DNA of 11,445 bases. Origin: Coprothermobacterota bacterium. GTDB lineage: Bacteria > Caldisericota > JANLFM01. The stretch lies in contig JAPLHX010000276.1 of the NCBI GenBank assembly GCA_026389415.1, positions 1 to 11,445 on the forward strand, given 5' to 3'. Position numbers and translations under genes: made by a program. The notes beneath the pieces are model-generated. The model did no database searches, was not told where the DNA came from, and saw only the letters and a program-made list of their open reading frames with translations. How positions within the stretch are numbered: the first letter of the stretch is position 1; the number at the start of each line of letters is the position of its first letter. Of the stretch, positions 1 to 5,607 are shown piece after piece.

Positions 1-351
1 TACTGCTTGCTCAACCCTTTCGGGTGCATCAGGAACTTCCAGCTCGGCAAAAAGATGTGTGAAGAATTCATCGAGCGGTGCCTCTTTCAATTGCTCAGTC
101 ATCTGCTGACGGGATGCCGTCAAATGCCGGTGAAATGCGGTCATGAAACGATCCTCGGCGGGCAAACTCCAAGCCGCACCCCAGCGGTGAACGAGGGAAG
201 CAATGATTTTCTCCAGACTGGCATCGCCTTGCTCCCGTTCTTCGATCAATGTCTCCCAATAATCAAAGGTCGCAGCCCGCAAGCGGCGGTTTATCCCCGG
301 TGTTGGGAAACAAGACGCTGTCTTCTGTTCCACTCGAATCAGTCCGAACAT
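1..351 (-). CDS. HAD-superfamily hydrolase, N-terminal part (runs off left edge)
   Basis: This is an open minus-strand frame of 117 codons with no stop before the window edge, so the gene is incomplete at its 3' end. Near the N-terminus it reads RAATFDYWETLIEE. This matches HAD motif I, with the nucleophilic aspartate at residue 30 and the conserved Thr at 34. The position two after the Asp is Trp rather than the second Asp of classic phosphatases; aromatic residues here are known in dehalogenase-like members. The helical stretch that follows (about 36-115) would be the start of the cap domain. The ATG at 351 has GGAG seven bases upstream and overlaps the end of the D-cysteine desulfhydrase gene by 13 nt, which suggests translational coupling. 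This start leaves about 25 residues before the first strand, which is long for the family, so a TTG near 282 is possible. Substrate unknown. The frame and motif are seen; the function is family-level only. Confidence 0.62.
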   Translation of the reverse strand, partial: MFGLIRVEQKTASCFPTPGINRRLRAATFDYWETLIEEREQGDASLEKIIASLVHRWGAAWSLPAEDRFMTAFHRHLTASRQQMTEQLKEAPLDEFFTHLFAELEVPDAPERVEQAV

Positions 352-1343
352 CCGTTGGCTCCAATCCGCCCAAGTGCATCTGCAAAGGAGTATAAGGCCG
401 GAATCCCACCTGTATGCCAGAACAGGACGTGCCTCCCGACCTGATGGGTACGGGCCAGAGCCAGCAATCCCGCAAATGCTTTTCCGGTATAGACAGGATC
501 CAGTAAAATCGCTTCTTGGCGGGCCATTATCCGGATAGCGTCCACGGTCTTTCCGTCCAGGTAAGCATACCCCGGACCCACGAACTGATCGCGAATCAAA
601 ATACCGGCTGTTGTAAGGGTGCTGGGAACAGCCAGAAACTGTGCAGTATCGCGGATCAATGCGGTGATATTCGTGATCAAATCCGCTGCACAGGGTCCTG
701 CACTGATACCGATCACTTTTTCGTTTCCACCGATGATTTCCTGCGCCAGCAGCAGGCCCGCTTGAGTACCGCCGGAGGAAGAGGAATGCACGATCCAATC
801 GAAAGAGATCCCCCGGATCCGCGCTTGCTCCTGCAATTCCTCATAGGCTGCCATGTAGCCTTGCACACCAAGGCGATTGGAACCGCCATAAGGGATCAGG
901 TAAGGCCGTTTGTCCAGCTCCTTTAGCTCTTGGGTAATTCTTTGCAGGTTGGTTTGTCCCTCCTCGAAATCGCGGGAACCAAAATGAAACACGGCACCCC
1001 CCAACTGAGATAACAGCAGGTTGCCTTCCGGGCGAGATGGTGTTTCTCCCACCAGGACCAAATGAGCTTCCATCCCGAGTTTACGGGCCAGTAGTGACGT
1101 TTGGCGGCAATGATTGGATTGCACAGCACCGATCGTGATCACCGCCCGGGCTGCTTGACTCACGGCCTCTGCCAGCAAAAACTCCAGCTTGCGCACCTTG
1201 TTTCCCCCACCAGCAGGGGAGGTGAGATCGTCGCGCTTGATCCAGAGATCGATCCCCAGCGCCCGGGAGAGATTGAAAAGGGGCTCCAGCGGTGTGGGCA
1301 ACGATGTCAGGTTCAACTTATTTGAGAGGGAAAATCCGTTCAA
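339..1343 (-). CDS. dcyD: PLP-dependent D-cysteine desulfhydrase (ACC deaminase family)
   Basis: The 334-residue product, the usual size for this fold-type II PLP family, would break D-cysteine into pyruvate, sulfide and ammonia in the cytosol. The PLP lysine is K49 in SPAGGGNKVRKLE, and the substrate-binding loop is Q75-S76-N77-H78. Two positions separate this enzyme from ACC deaminase: the latter has VYEG and a Leu near the C-terminal HxGG loop. Here the protein has DPVYTGK (Y285, T286) and HTGG (T311), the desulfhydrase pattern. The frame is open upstream to 1649, but homology begins near 1343. A TTG there has a perfect AAGGAGG (1349-1355) five bases upstream, so TTG is chosen. The start lies 26 nt inside the preceding PHP gene. 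Other D-amino acids, such as beta-chloro-D-alanine or D-serine, could also be substrates. Confidence 0.85.
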   Translation of the reverse strand: MNGFSLSNKLNLTSLPTPLEPLFNLSRALGIDLWIKRDDLTSPAGGGNKVRKLEFLLAEAVSQAARAVITIGAVQSNHCRQTSLLARKLGMEAHLVLVGETPSRPEGNLLLSQLGGAVFHFGSRDFEEGQTNLQRITQELKELDKRPYLIPYGGSNRLGVQGYMAAYEELQEQARIRGISFDWIVHSSSSGGTQAGLLLAQEIIGGNEKVIGISAGPCAADLITNITALIRDTAQFLAVPSTLTTAGILIRDQFVGPGYAYLDGKTVDAIRIMARQEAILLDPVYTGKAFAGLLALARTHQVGRHVLFWHTGGIPALYSFADALGRIGANGCSD

Positions 1344-2175
1344 TCTTTCCTCCTTGGTAGGTGGTAACGGATACGAAACCCGCTTGGATGGCAAATTCCT
1401 TTGCCTGTAGGAAGGAATTTGCCAATTCCTGGGGACGATGGCTGTCCGAGCCGAACGTGATCTGCCGGACCCCGCAACGAAACGCTTGCTGCAGTGCGTC
1501 CCGGCCGGGAAAAGGTTCCCCCAACTGATAGGTGTTGATCGCTCTGGTATTGATCTCCATTGCGGTTTCCGTTTCCACCAAAGCGCGGAACACTTCCTCC
1601 AAGCGGTCAGCAAGGGCTGTTTGATAGGACTGGCGAAACCCTGGTACATCCAGTCGTTTGAGGTAGTCCAGGTGCGCGATGGCGGTAAACTTGCCGCTAC
1701 GGATGGCGGCTAGCGTTAGCTCGACCGTCGCACAGGCTACCTCCGCCGGAGTGTGCCGGGATAGATAGGCCATTCCCTGCGAATGCTCGGCAACGGCCAG
1801 ATGTTCGAGACAGTGCACCGAGCCCAGCAGGTAATCCCACGGATAGGCGGAAAGGAACGGAGCCAGCAAGTCCTCCACGCCAGAAAAATAATCAATCTCC
1901 AGCCCGCTTTTGATCCGCAGACCACTCGTCTGGCAGCGCGCTTGCTCGATTTGCTCCAGGTACGGCACGAGCCAGGCCGGATTATCGCTGGGGAATCGAA
2001 CCCCATTTATATTCACCCATCCGTCCGCTTCCTTACGGACAGGGTCTAGATCGAGGTGGGTGGTAAAGCAGATTTCTTCGAGTCCCATGGTGGATGCTGC
2101 CTGCGCGTATTGCGCGATGGAACCATGGGCGTCGAAGGAGAAATCCGGATGAATGTGAATATCGGGTATCTGCAT
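1318..2175 (-). CDS. PHP-domain phosphoesterase, histidinol-phosphatase (HisJ/HisK) type
   Basis: The product is 285 residues, close to the 260-290 usual for PHP-type histidinol phosphatases, which are cytosolic metal-dependent phosphomonoesterases. The full set of expected metal ligands is visible: H7 and H9 in DIHIHPD, H40 in FTTHLD, E93 in GLEIDYF, H121 in LGSVHCLE, H168 in AIAHLDYLKR, and D244 and H246 in FGSDSHRP. The GTG at 2199 in the same frame has no ribosome binding site. The ATG at 2175 has GGAG seven bases upstream and puts the HxH motif at the normal place. It is the first gene of a minus-strand unit with the desulfhydrase and HAD genes, and is divergent from the acetyltransferase gene. 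No other his genes are nearby, so a different phosphate ester or a nucleotide or sugar phosphate is possible. PHP phosphoesterase is near certain; the histidine-pathway role is only likely. Confidence 0.85.
   Translation of the reverse strand: MQIPDIHIHPDFSFDAHGSIAQYAQAASTMGLEEICFTTHLDLDPVRKEADGWVNINGVRFPSDNPAWLVPYLEQIEQARCQTSGLRIKSGLEIDYFSGVEDLLAPFLSAYPWDYLLGSVHCLEHLAVAEHSQGMAYLSRHTPAEVACATVELTLAAIRSGKFTAIAHLDYLKRLDVPGFRQSYQTALADRLEEVFRALVETETAMEINTRAINTYQLGEPFPGRDALQQAFRCGVRQITFGSDSHRPQELANSFLQAKEFAIQAGFVSVTTYQGGKIERIFPLK
1349..1355 (-). promoter_or_regulatory. Ribosome binding site deciding a TTG start
   Basis: The minus strand reads AAGGAGG, then AAAGA, then TTG. A full anti-Shine-Dalgarno match at 5-nt spacing, embedded in the last codons of the PHP gene, fixes the desulfhydrase start at 1343 although no ATG or GTG is present there. 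Confidence 0.85.
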
Positions 2176-2240
2176 AAGGCTCTCCTTATCGAATAACACC
2201 TTATCTGTAGCATAAACCTTCCTGCATCCGCTACCTTCAG

Positions 2241-2268
2241 TGGAAAGCCGGCCCTGTATTTGTATAAT
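2241..2268 (+). promoter_or_regulatory. Sigma70/SigA-type promoter placed for a leaderless mRNA
   Basis: A perfect -10 TATAAT lies at 2263-2268. TGGAAA at 2241-2246 matches four of six bases of the -35 consensus at 16-nt spacing. Transcription would begin around 2274-2277, at or within three bases of the ATG at 2277. No Shine-Dalgarno sequence lies in between. The -10 is strong; the -35 is weak. Confidence 0.6.
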
Positions 2269-2276
2269 GAGATCCT

Positions 2277-3332
2277 ATGGAATTGGAATTCGGCCTTTAC
2301 GCTCCTGGTGATGAAGAACAGATTCTGACCCTTTTCCATCAGAACTTCCCCAAGATCCCGCGCCAGAAAGCCGATTGGCAATGGGAATACGAGCATAACC
2401 CCTTTGGCGCTCCGATCATTGCCTTAGCCAAAGAGGGACCGAAGGTCGTTGCCCAGGAGGCCTTCTATTGCGTACCGATGAAAGCTGGTGAACAGCGCGT
2501 TGCCGGGGCGCAATCGATTGACACGATGACCGATGCGGCCTACCGCGGCCAAGGGATTTTCAAGCGGCTTGCGCTGATGACCCTGGAGATTGGTAAGGAA
2601 CGCCAACTCTCCCTTTTCTATGGGTTCCCTAACAAAAACTCTTATAACGGTTATGTGAATCGCTTCGGTTGGACGGACGTAGGTCGCATCCCGCGTTGGG
2701 TGAAGGTGCTCGATTTGAGCAGTGCATTGCAGGCACGGTGGAAATCCCCCCTGCTTTGCCGGTTGTTGGGGACATTAGCCTTACCCATCCTGCGCCTCAC
2801 TTTCCGCGGCAGCCAACAACGAGATGCGAACTTCCACCTGGAGCGGGTGATTCGTTTTGGCGAGGAGACGGACGCGCTCTGGCAGGGATTACGCAGCCGG
2901 TTCGCGTTCGCCGTGGAACGGAGCAGCCAGTATCTGAATTGGCGCTATATCGACCACCCTTCGGCCGGGTACCAAGGATTTTTCTTAAAACAGGAGCAAC
3001 GCATTTGCGGTTTCGCAGTGGTCCGCCTGGCTGAACTGGATTATCGCTTGGGATCGATCGGCGAGCTCTTGGTGGAACAATGGGATCCGAAAAAGGCATC
3101 CATCCTTCTCCGTCTACTGCTAGACCAACTGCGCGCACAAAAAGCAGCAATCGTTGCCACATGGACCTTGCCGCATTCGCCACTAATTTCCGCCTTGAGA
3201 AACAACGGGTTTCGCTTGCGATCCACGCACCAGCCGCTGATTGCGATCTCACCGGATCGGTCGATTCCCAGAGAGCGTCTCGCTCGGCTGAACGATTGGT
3301 ATATCACCTCCGGCGATTACGACATGTATTGA
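2277..3332 (+). CDS. GNAT-family N-acetyltransferase, two-domain type
   Basis: The 351-residue cytosolic protein transfers an acyl group from acyl-CoA to an unknown amine. The N-terminal GNAT domain (about 1-150) has the acetyl-CoA pyrophosphate loop at 89-97, reading YRGQGIFKR, which fits the R/QxxGxG/A motif A. It is followed by the amphipathic helix and a GFPNKNSYNGYVNRFGW strand-loop. A second, degenerate GNAT-like half (about 190-351) contains YLNWRYIDHP and ends in WYITSGDYDMY, a layout known from acetyltransferases often found with cell-surface polysaccharide genes. It is the only plus-strand gene here and is single: divergent from the PHP gene and convergent with the clpB remnant. The ATG directly follows the predicted transcription start, so translation is probably leaderless. 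Substrate unknown. Confidence 0.8.
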   Translation: MELEFGLYAPGDEEQILTLFHQNFPKIPRQKADWQWEYEHNPFGAPIIALAKEGPKVVAQEAFYCVPMKAGEQRVAGAQSIDTMTDAAYRGQGIFKRLALMTLEIGKERQLSLFYGFPNKNSYNGYVNRFGWTDVGRIPRWVKVLDLSSALQARWKSPLLCRLLGTLALPILRLTFRGSQQRDANFHLERVIRFGEETDALWQGLRSRFAFAVERSSQYLNWRYIDHPSAGYQGFFLKQEQRICGFAVVRLAELDYRLGSIGELLVEQWDPKKASILLRLLLDQLRAQKAAIVATWTLPHSPLISALRNNGFRLRSTHQPLIAISPDRSIPRERLARLNDWYITSGDYDMY

Positions 3333-3393
3333 CGGCCCATCAGCCTTTCCAGCCGAAGGACCGGTTCCCGCGCACAAGCGAAGAGAGAATATG
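3333..3393. other. Convergent gap between acetyltransferase gene and clpB remnant
   Basis: These 61 bases separate the two convergent 3' ends. I see no hairpin followed by a T-run on either strand, so no intrinsic terminator can be assigned. Confidence 0.5.
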
Positions 3394-3607
3394 CTATTGC
3401 TTTGCAAAGAGGAATGTCCTGTCTTTGGCATCTACCAAAATCGTAGTACCTTCCTGAAACTCTCCCTCCAGGATTTACAATGCCAAGGAGTCCATAACTT
3501 CCCGTTGGATCGTCCTCTTTAGGGGTCTGGCACCGTAGGCCGGATCATAACCCAAGTCCGCCAAGAGTTTTTTGGCTGGTTCGCTGACTTCATCAATGAA
3601 TGGAATG

Positions 3608-3642
3608 GTCTTAAGTCTAAAGTCCAAGGTCCAAAGTCTGAA
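3608..3642. repeat. Five tandem degenerate heptamers at the clpB scar
   Basis: Five consecutive 7-base units read GTCTTAA, GTCTAAA, GTCCAAG, GTCCAAA and GTCTGAA on the plus strand, sharing GTCYNAA with one G for the last A. They abut the recognisable clpB C-terminal segment. Sequence on the far side carries inverted copies (see the next entry), so the block may be a small foldback element or a recombination scar. Confidence 0.75.
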
Positions 3643-3685
3643 AAAGATTCTGCAACCTTGGACCAGAAACTAGGGACATTGGACT
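3621..3685. repeat. Inverted copies of the heptamer unit
   Basis: GTCCAAGGT at 3622-3630 is the perfect complement of ACCTTGGAC at 3655-3663. The twelve bases at 3621-3632 also match the complement of 3674-3685 at 11 of 12 positions. The two right-hand arms compete for the same left arm. There is no T-run next to the stems, so this does not look like a normal intrinsic terminator. Confidence 0.6.
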
Positions 3686-3752
3686 GTTATCGTCGAGAGC
3701 CTTCGTTGAAGATGGTGGTGAGTTTTTCCATTTTGAATGCCATCGAGCCAAC

Positions 3753-4667
3753 CTATTCCAAGCCCAGGCAAGCTCGGGGCTTGCTTTGCTCGTATTGTCC
3801 CAATTCCTGGAACAACCGCTTTTGTTCGGAGTTCAACCGGTCCGGTAGGATGACCTTCACCTTCACGTATTGATCTCCCTTCGGTGGCATGCCCAACCCC
3901 TTCAACCGAAAGGTCGTGGCATTCTGCGTCTCAGGAGGAACCACAAGCAGAACCTTCCCTTTCAAACTGGGGACTTCGATCCTGGCTCCCAACATCGCCT
4001 CAGAAAGCGTAATGGGGATCTCCGTGTACAAATCGTTCCCCCTCCGCTCAAATGTCGGATGGGAAGAGATTTGTACTTCCAGATAAAGATTCCCGGGTTC
4101 CCCACCGCTGGAACCAGGGTATCCCTGACCCCGCAGACGGATGCGGGTCCCGTTTTCGATTCCTGGGGGAATTTTTACCGATAGAGATTTTTTGTTGCCC
4201 CCGAAATCGACTTGAATTTCTCGCGCGGAACCGTGAAACGCCTCCTCCAGGGAAATCTGCACCGATCCATGCAGGTCTTCCCCTTTCCGCTTACGCGTTC
4301 GCCGAGTGGTAGTGGTGTAGCCGGGGGTATCGAATTCCTGGTCGTTGAAGAACGCGCGGAAGAAATCGGAAAAAGGAGCGGATCCTAAATCATAGTCGGC
4401 TGTGGATTGAAACCCGCTGGAGGTTTCCGTTTGGCGGGAGAGCTCCTCCCAATTTGTACCAAGTTGGTCGTACTTTACGCGTTTTTCTGGGTTGGATAGG
4501 ACGGAATACGCTTCGTTGACATCCCGCATCTTGGCTTCCAAGGTCTTATCCTTGGCGTTAGTATCCGGGTGCAACTTTTTTACGAGCCCACGATAGGCCC
4601 GTTTAATCGTTTTTTCGTCGGCATTTCTGGCCACGCCCAGGGTTTGGTAATAATCTTTGTATTCCAT
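3753..4667 (-). CDS. cbpA: Type II (zinc-finger-less) DnaJ/CbpA co-chaperone
   Basis: The 304-residue Hsp40 stimulates DnaK ATPase and delivers unfolded substrates. The J domain spans about 4-68, with the DnaK-contacting HPD at 33-35. A linker with few glycines (about 70-128) contains a basic patch, TRRTRKRKG. The two beta-rich client-binding C-terminal domains fill about 131-290. The four CxxCxGxG zinc repeats of classical DnaJ are absent and only one Cys is present, near the C-terminus, so this is the CbpA-like class. The start has AAGGGA about eight bases upstream. It is third in the hspR-hsp20-dnaJ order, 71 nt after hsp20, and is followed nine bases later by the clpB remnant start. No dnaK or grpE is in the window. 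Family certain; the choice between the names cbpA and dnaJ is by architecture. Confidence 0.92.
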   Translation of the reverse strand: MEYKDYYQTLGVARNADEKTIKRAYRGLVKKLHPDTNAKDKTLEAKMRDVNEAYSVLSNPEKRVKYDQLGTNWEELSRQTETSSGFQSTADYDLGSAPFSDFFRAFFNDQEFDTPGYTTTTRRTRKRKGEDLHGSVQISLEEAFHGSAREIQVDFGGNKKSLSVKIPPGIENGTRIRLRGQGYPGSSGGEPGNLYLEVQISSHPTFERRGNDLYTEIPITLSEAMLGARIEVPSLKGKVLLVVPPETQNATTFRLKGLGMPPKGDQYVKVKVILPDRLNSEQKRLFQELGQYEQSKPRACLGLE

Positions 4668-4699
4668 CCGAATCCCTTCCCTCGCAGTCTGTTAGACAG

Positions 4700-4727
4700 A
4701 AGCTGGGGAGGGGTATCTCCCCAGCTT
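4700..4727 (-). terminator. Intercistronic hairpin between hsp20 and dnaJ
   Basis: AAGCTGGGGAG (4700-4710) and CTCCCCAGCTT (4717-4727) form an 11-bp perfect stem with a 6-nt loop. On the transcribed (minus) strand it follows the hsp20 stop by 11 nt. No T-run follows, so it is more likely a partial attenuator or a 3'-end stabiliser that favours hsp20 over dnaJ than a full terminator. Confidence 0.6.
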
Positions 4728-4738
4728 GGTAGGAGGCG

Positions 4739-5188
4739 CTACTTCACCTCAATTTTCTGAACTTTCGGTTTTTCCGCTTCGGCCTTGGGGATCCGAATCA
4801 CCAAGATACCGTCAGCGAACTCTGCTTTAGTCTGGTCGGTCTTGACGTTCTGGGGGATGCCGATCGTGCGGACAAACTGGCCGTAGACCAATTCACGGTG
4901 ATAATAGTTTCGTTTCTTGTCCTCTATTTCGGCTTTGACCTCTCCCTTAACGGTGAGAATGTTGTCGTCGGTGAAGGTGAGATCAATGTCCTCTTTTTTC
5001 ATCCCCGGAAGCATCGCTTTCACGACTAATTCGCCCTCTGTCTCGAAGACGTCGATGGCAGGAGACCAAACGACTTCCCTTGTCACATCAGGCAATCTCC
5101 GTTTGGAAAAGAAATCACCGAACACGCGATTCATTTCCTCCCGTAGATTCGACATTTCCCCGAAGGGATCCCAACGCATGATACTCAT
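4739..5188 (-). CDS. Small heat shock protein, Hsp20/alpha-crystallin family
   Basis: The 149-residue ATP-independent holdase binds unfolding proteins and assembles into oligomers. The N-terminal arm (1-40) has the typical RWDPFGEMSNLREEMNRVF. The alpha-crystallin domain covers about 41-137, with WSPAIDVFET at the start, the FVRTIGIP segment at 105-112 and the diagnostic GILVIRIPK at 127-135. The C-terminal IEV (146-148) is an IxI/V-type anchor used for inter-dimer contacts. AAAGGAG lies about nine bases before the ATG; the second Met (residue 4) is a possible alternative. It starts 23 nt after the hspR stop, so the two are co-transcribed and very likely controlled by HspR. No signal peptide. 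Confidence 0.95.
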   Translation of the reverse strand: MSIMRWDPFGEMSNLREEMNRVFGDFFSKRRLPDVTREVVWSPAIDVFETEGELVVKAMLPGMKKEDIDLTFTDDNILTVKGEVKAEIEDKKRNYYHRELVYGQFVRTIGIPQNVKTDQTKAEFADGILVIRIPKAEAEKPKVQKIEVK

Positions 5189-5211
5189 TTTTTCGCACTC
5201 CTTTCTACTTT

Positions 5212-5484
5212 CTATATTCCTTCGTCGAAATCCAGGTCGATCTGGAAACGATCCAGCATTCCCAGGATGAACCGAATTCCAGCGAGGTTGATCTTACGGA
5301 CCTCTGCTAGGTGACGAATGAAAAGAAGAAGCTCTATTTCCTCCTGGCTATAAAGCCGGTGCCCTTTGGTCTTTCGCTGGGGGCGAATCAATCCCATCTC
5401 CTCATAAAGTCGGAGGGCCCGGGGTTGAATCCCGGATAGCTGCGAGGCGATCGATATCGTATAGAGAGCTAGTCTCTTATTCAT
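5212..5484 (-). CDS. hspR: HspR-type MerR-family heat-shock repressor
   Basis: The 90-residue DNA-binding protein has one MerR-type winged helix-turn-helix. LYTISIASQLSGIQPRALRL (7-26) is the HTH with its lead-in strand, the wing follows at about 27-48 (GLIRPQRKTKGHRLYSQEEI), and a short helix ends in NLAGIRFILGM. TISIASQLSGIxPRxLRxYE, the charged wing and the NLAGI(K/R)xIL element are characteristic of HspR rather than of metal- or drug-sensing MerR proteins, and there is no C-terminal effector domain. In actinobacteria and Helicobacter, HspR represses chaperone operons together with DnaK as co-repressor. It is the first gene of the hsp20-dnaJ-(clpB) unit and is probably autoregulated. The ribosome binding site is weak (GAAAG about seven bases upstream). 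No perfect CTTGAGT-N7-ACTCAAG operator is visible upstream. Confidence 0.88.
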   Translation of the reverse strand: MNKRLALYTISIASQLSGIQPRALRLYEEMGLIRPQRKTKGHRLYSQEEIELLLFIRHLAEVRKINLAGIRFILGMLDRFQIDLDFDEGI

Positions 5485-5607
5485 CGCTTTTCTTTCATCA
5501 ATATATTACATGATTACGTCAATTATTATTCCCTTATTATGAAAAAAAATTCGGAAAGTAAAGACATCGATTGCCGGGACATGGGAATTAGCGGATCAGA
5601 GAACTCC
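5485..5607 (-). promoter_or_regulatory. AT-rich presumed promoter region of the heat-shock operon
   Basis: This is the only sizeable gap upstream of hspR and is much richer in A and T than its surroundings. On the minus strand TTGACG (5517-5522) could be a -35 and TATATT (5500-5505) a -10, but the spacing between them (11 nt) is too short for a standard promoter, so exact elements cannot be assigned. The gap also holds the end of the sugar operon; a T8 run (5542-5549) has no stem before it. Confidence 0.35.

Larger units (their letters stand above)
3394..3743 (-). pseudogene. clpB: Remnant of clpB (internal deletion plus nonsense codon)
   Basis: Intact ClpB is an AAA+ disaggregase of about 850-870 residues. 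Minus-strand reading from 3591 gives, with no frameshift, the ClpB C-terminal domain. EVSEPAKKLLADLGYDPAYG is followed by ARPLKRTIQREVMDSLAL, a TAA at 3475-3477, then ILEGEFQEGTTILVDAKD and a natural end ...FAKQ with TAG at 3394-3396. The hallmark is GYDPxYGARPLKRxIQ. The TAA sits where ClpB normally has Lys, so an AAA-to-TAA change fits. At the other end, an ATG at 3743 just after dnaJ starts MAFKMEKLTTIFNEGSRR and then stops (3687-3689). Its first part resembles the ClpB N-terminus (EKLTTxFQEA). About 2.2 kb is missing between the two ends. The place after hspR-hsp20-dnaJ is where clpB is expected. The C-terminal match is strong; the N-terminal match is short and tentative. Confidence 0.85.

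Noticed and set aside
7..444. Plus-strand open frame of 145 codons at the left edge
   Set aside because: It lies antisense to the HAD motif-bearing frame and the desulfhydrase end, has no recognisable domain and no good ribosome binding site.
1344..1649. N-terminal extension of the desulfhydrase frame
   Set aside because: The extension overlaps the conserved PHP coding sequence, has no family match, and the TTG with AAGGAGG at 1343 explains the real start.
2176..2240. Minus-strand promoter for the PHP gene
   Set aside because: A TATGCT is present near 2212, but no acceptable -35 at 16-18 nt could be found, so it is not listed as a feature.
3400..3409. CTTTGCAAAG palindrome in the clpB remnant
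   Set aside because: A single 10-bp palindrome inside former coding sequence with no partner site; expected by chance.
5542..5549. T8 run on the minus strand downstream of the GH1 gene as an intrinsic terminator
   Set aside because: No GC-rich inverted repeat precedes the run within the usual distance.
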